The notes below the pieces were generated by a model that did not search any database, had not been told where the DNA came from, and saw nothing but the letters and a program-made list of their open reading frames with translations. A stretch of 64,000 nt of DNA from the NCBI GenBank assembly GCA_900471605.1, contig UCEY01000009.1, forward strand, positions 62,001 to 126,000, written 5' to 3'. The stretch's first letter is position 1, and each line of letters begins with the position of its first letter. Made by a program: the position numbers and the translations under genes. The stretch comes from Hyphomicrobiales bacterium (GTDB lineage: Bacteria; Pseudomonadota; Alphaproteobacteria; Rhizobiales; Rhizobiaceae). Below are positions 63,700 through 64,000 of this stretch, piece by piece.

Positions 63700-64000
63700 G
63701 CCAAACCTCCTTCGGCCGTTTCCTCTTCGACGCCGTCGCGAAGGTCGCCTTCGCCGCCAACATCGGCAAAACCCCATTCCTTGACGTCGATCTCGAAATC
63801 CACGCGGCTGAACATGCGGCCGCGGCAGATCTTCATCTGCGGCAGCGGGAGTTCGCGCTGCGCCTTCAGGCGGTCGAGCAACTCGTCCAGCAGCCAGTCA
63901 GGCACCTTGTCGCGCTCGGTCGGGTAGATCCAGCGGAAGTTCAGGAGGTGGATCAAAAGCACTTCCCAATGCACTTCCATGTGGTTCAGCAGCCGCTCCC
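63696..64000 (-). CDS. C-terminal part of an unrecognised gene (5' end outside window)
   Basis: The frame is open to the window edge, giving at least 100 C-terminal residues (ERLLNHMEVHWEVLLIHLLNFRWIYPTERDKVPDWLL...RVDFEIDVKEWGFADVGGEGD). The protein is Trp-rich and ends in an acidic tail. I do not recognise the family. Its stop overlaps the start of the metallophosphoesterase gene by four bases (GTGA), so the two form an operon. Confidence 0.65.
   Translation of the reverse strand, partial: ERLLNHMEVHWEVLLIHLLNFRWIYPTERDKVPDWLLDELLDRLKAQRELPLPQMKICRGRMFSRVDFEIDVKEWGFADVGGEGDLRDGVEEETAEGGLA

Overview
The window is GC-rich, gene-dense chromosomal DNA from an alphaproteobacterium, most likely a member of the Rhizobiaceae (Rhizobium/Agrobacterium/Neorhizobium relatives; the genus cannot be fixed from sequence reading alone). 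The case rests on the tol-pal-ybgF-tilS-ftsH-glmM block, the sqdBDC sulfolipid operon, the serC-serA pair with a structured leader, GTTC-N7-GTTC LexA-type boxes, GGAAC-N16/17-CGTT (EcfG/RpoE2-type) promoters and palindromic intergenic repeats typical of rhizobia.

Layout. 1-8.7 kb: 3' end of a DEAD-box helicase gene, dienelactone hydrolase, MBL-fold protein, PPOX-family stress protein, yebC, Pit phosphate transporter, luciferase-like oxidoreductase and a chemoreceptor with almost no periplasmic part. 8.9-14 kb: the Holliday-junction genes ruvC, ruvA and ruvB, split by two separate AbrB/PIN (VapBC-type) toxin-antitoxin pairs in the same orientation, followed by a Tat-exported metallophosphoesterase and a Nudix hydrolase. 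14.1-14.7 kb: a DUF2945 gene and a partner behind an EcfG-type promoter. 14.7-17.8 kb: sqdC, sqdD, sqdB (sulfoquinovosyl lipid synthesis). 17.9-30.2 kb: ybgC, tolQRAB, pal, cpoB, tilS, ftsH, glmM (envelope integrity, tRNA modification, membrane proteolysis, peptidoglycan precursors). 30.3-41.6 kb: a second chemoreceptor, an outer-membrane barrel protein, serC-serA, a low-GC orphan gene, a Tim44-domain protein, small genes, mnmA and a CAU tRNA. 41.8-50.8 kb: accessory metabolism (SsuD-like monooxygenase, unusual SDR, amidase, GDPD-like protein) and a stress cluster with several EcfG-type promoters, including a tandem pair of 24-residue membrane microproteins. 50.8-55.2 kb: treZ-treY (trehalose from glucans) behind another perfect EcfG-type promoter. 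55.3-62.5 kb: acyl-CoA dehydrogenase, HSD10-like SDR and the branched-chain 2-oxoacid dehydrogenase complex (E1a, E1b, E2, E3), forming a branched-chain amino acid degradation operon. 62.5-64 kb: a DUF4087 protein, a metallophosphoesterase and a gene cut by the window edge.

The most unusual arrangement is the ruv locus. A perfect LexA-type box overlaps the likely -35 of the first vapBC pair, and a one-mismatch box lies before ruvC. Toxins, antitoxins and the RuvAB branch-migration motor may therefore share DNA-damage control. The second theme is the dispersed EcfG-type general stress regulon, which links trehalose synthesis, NDH-2, an SDR, small unknown proteins and the microproteins.
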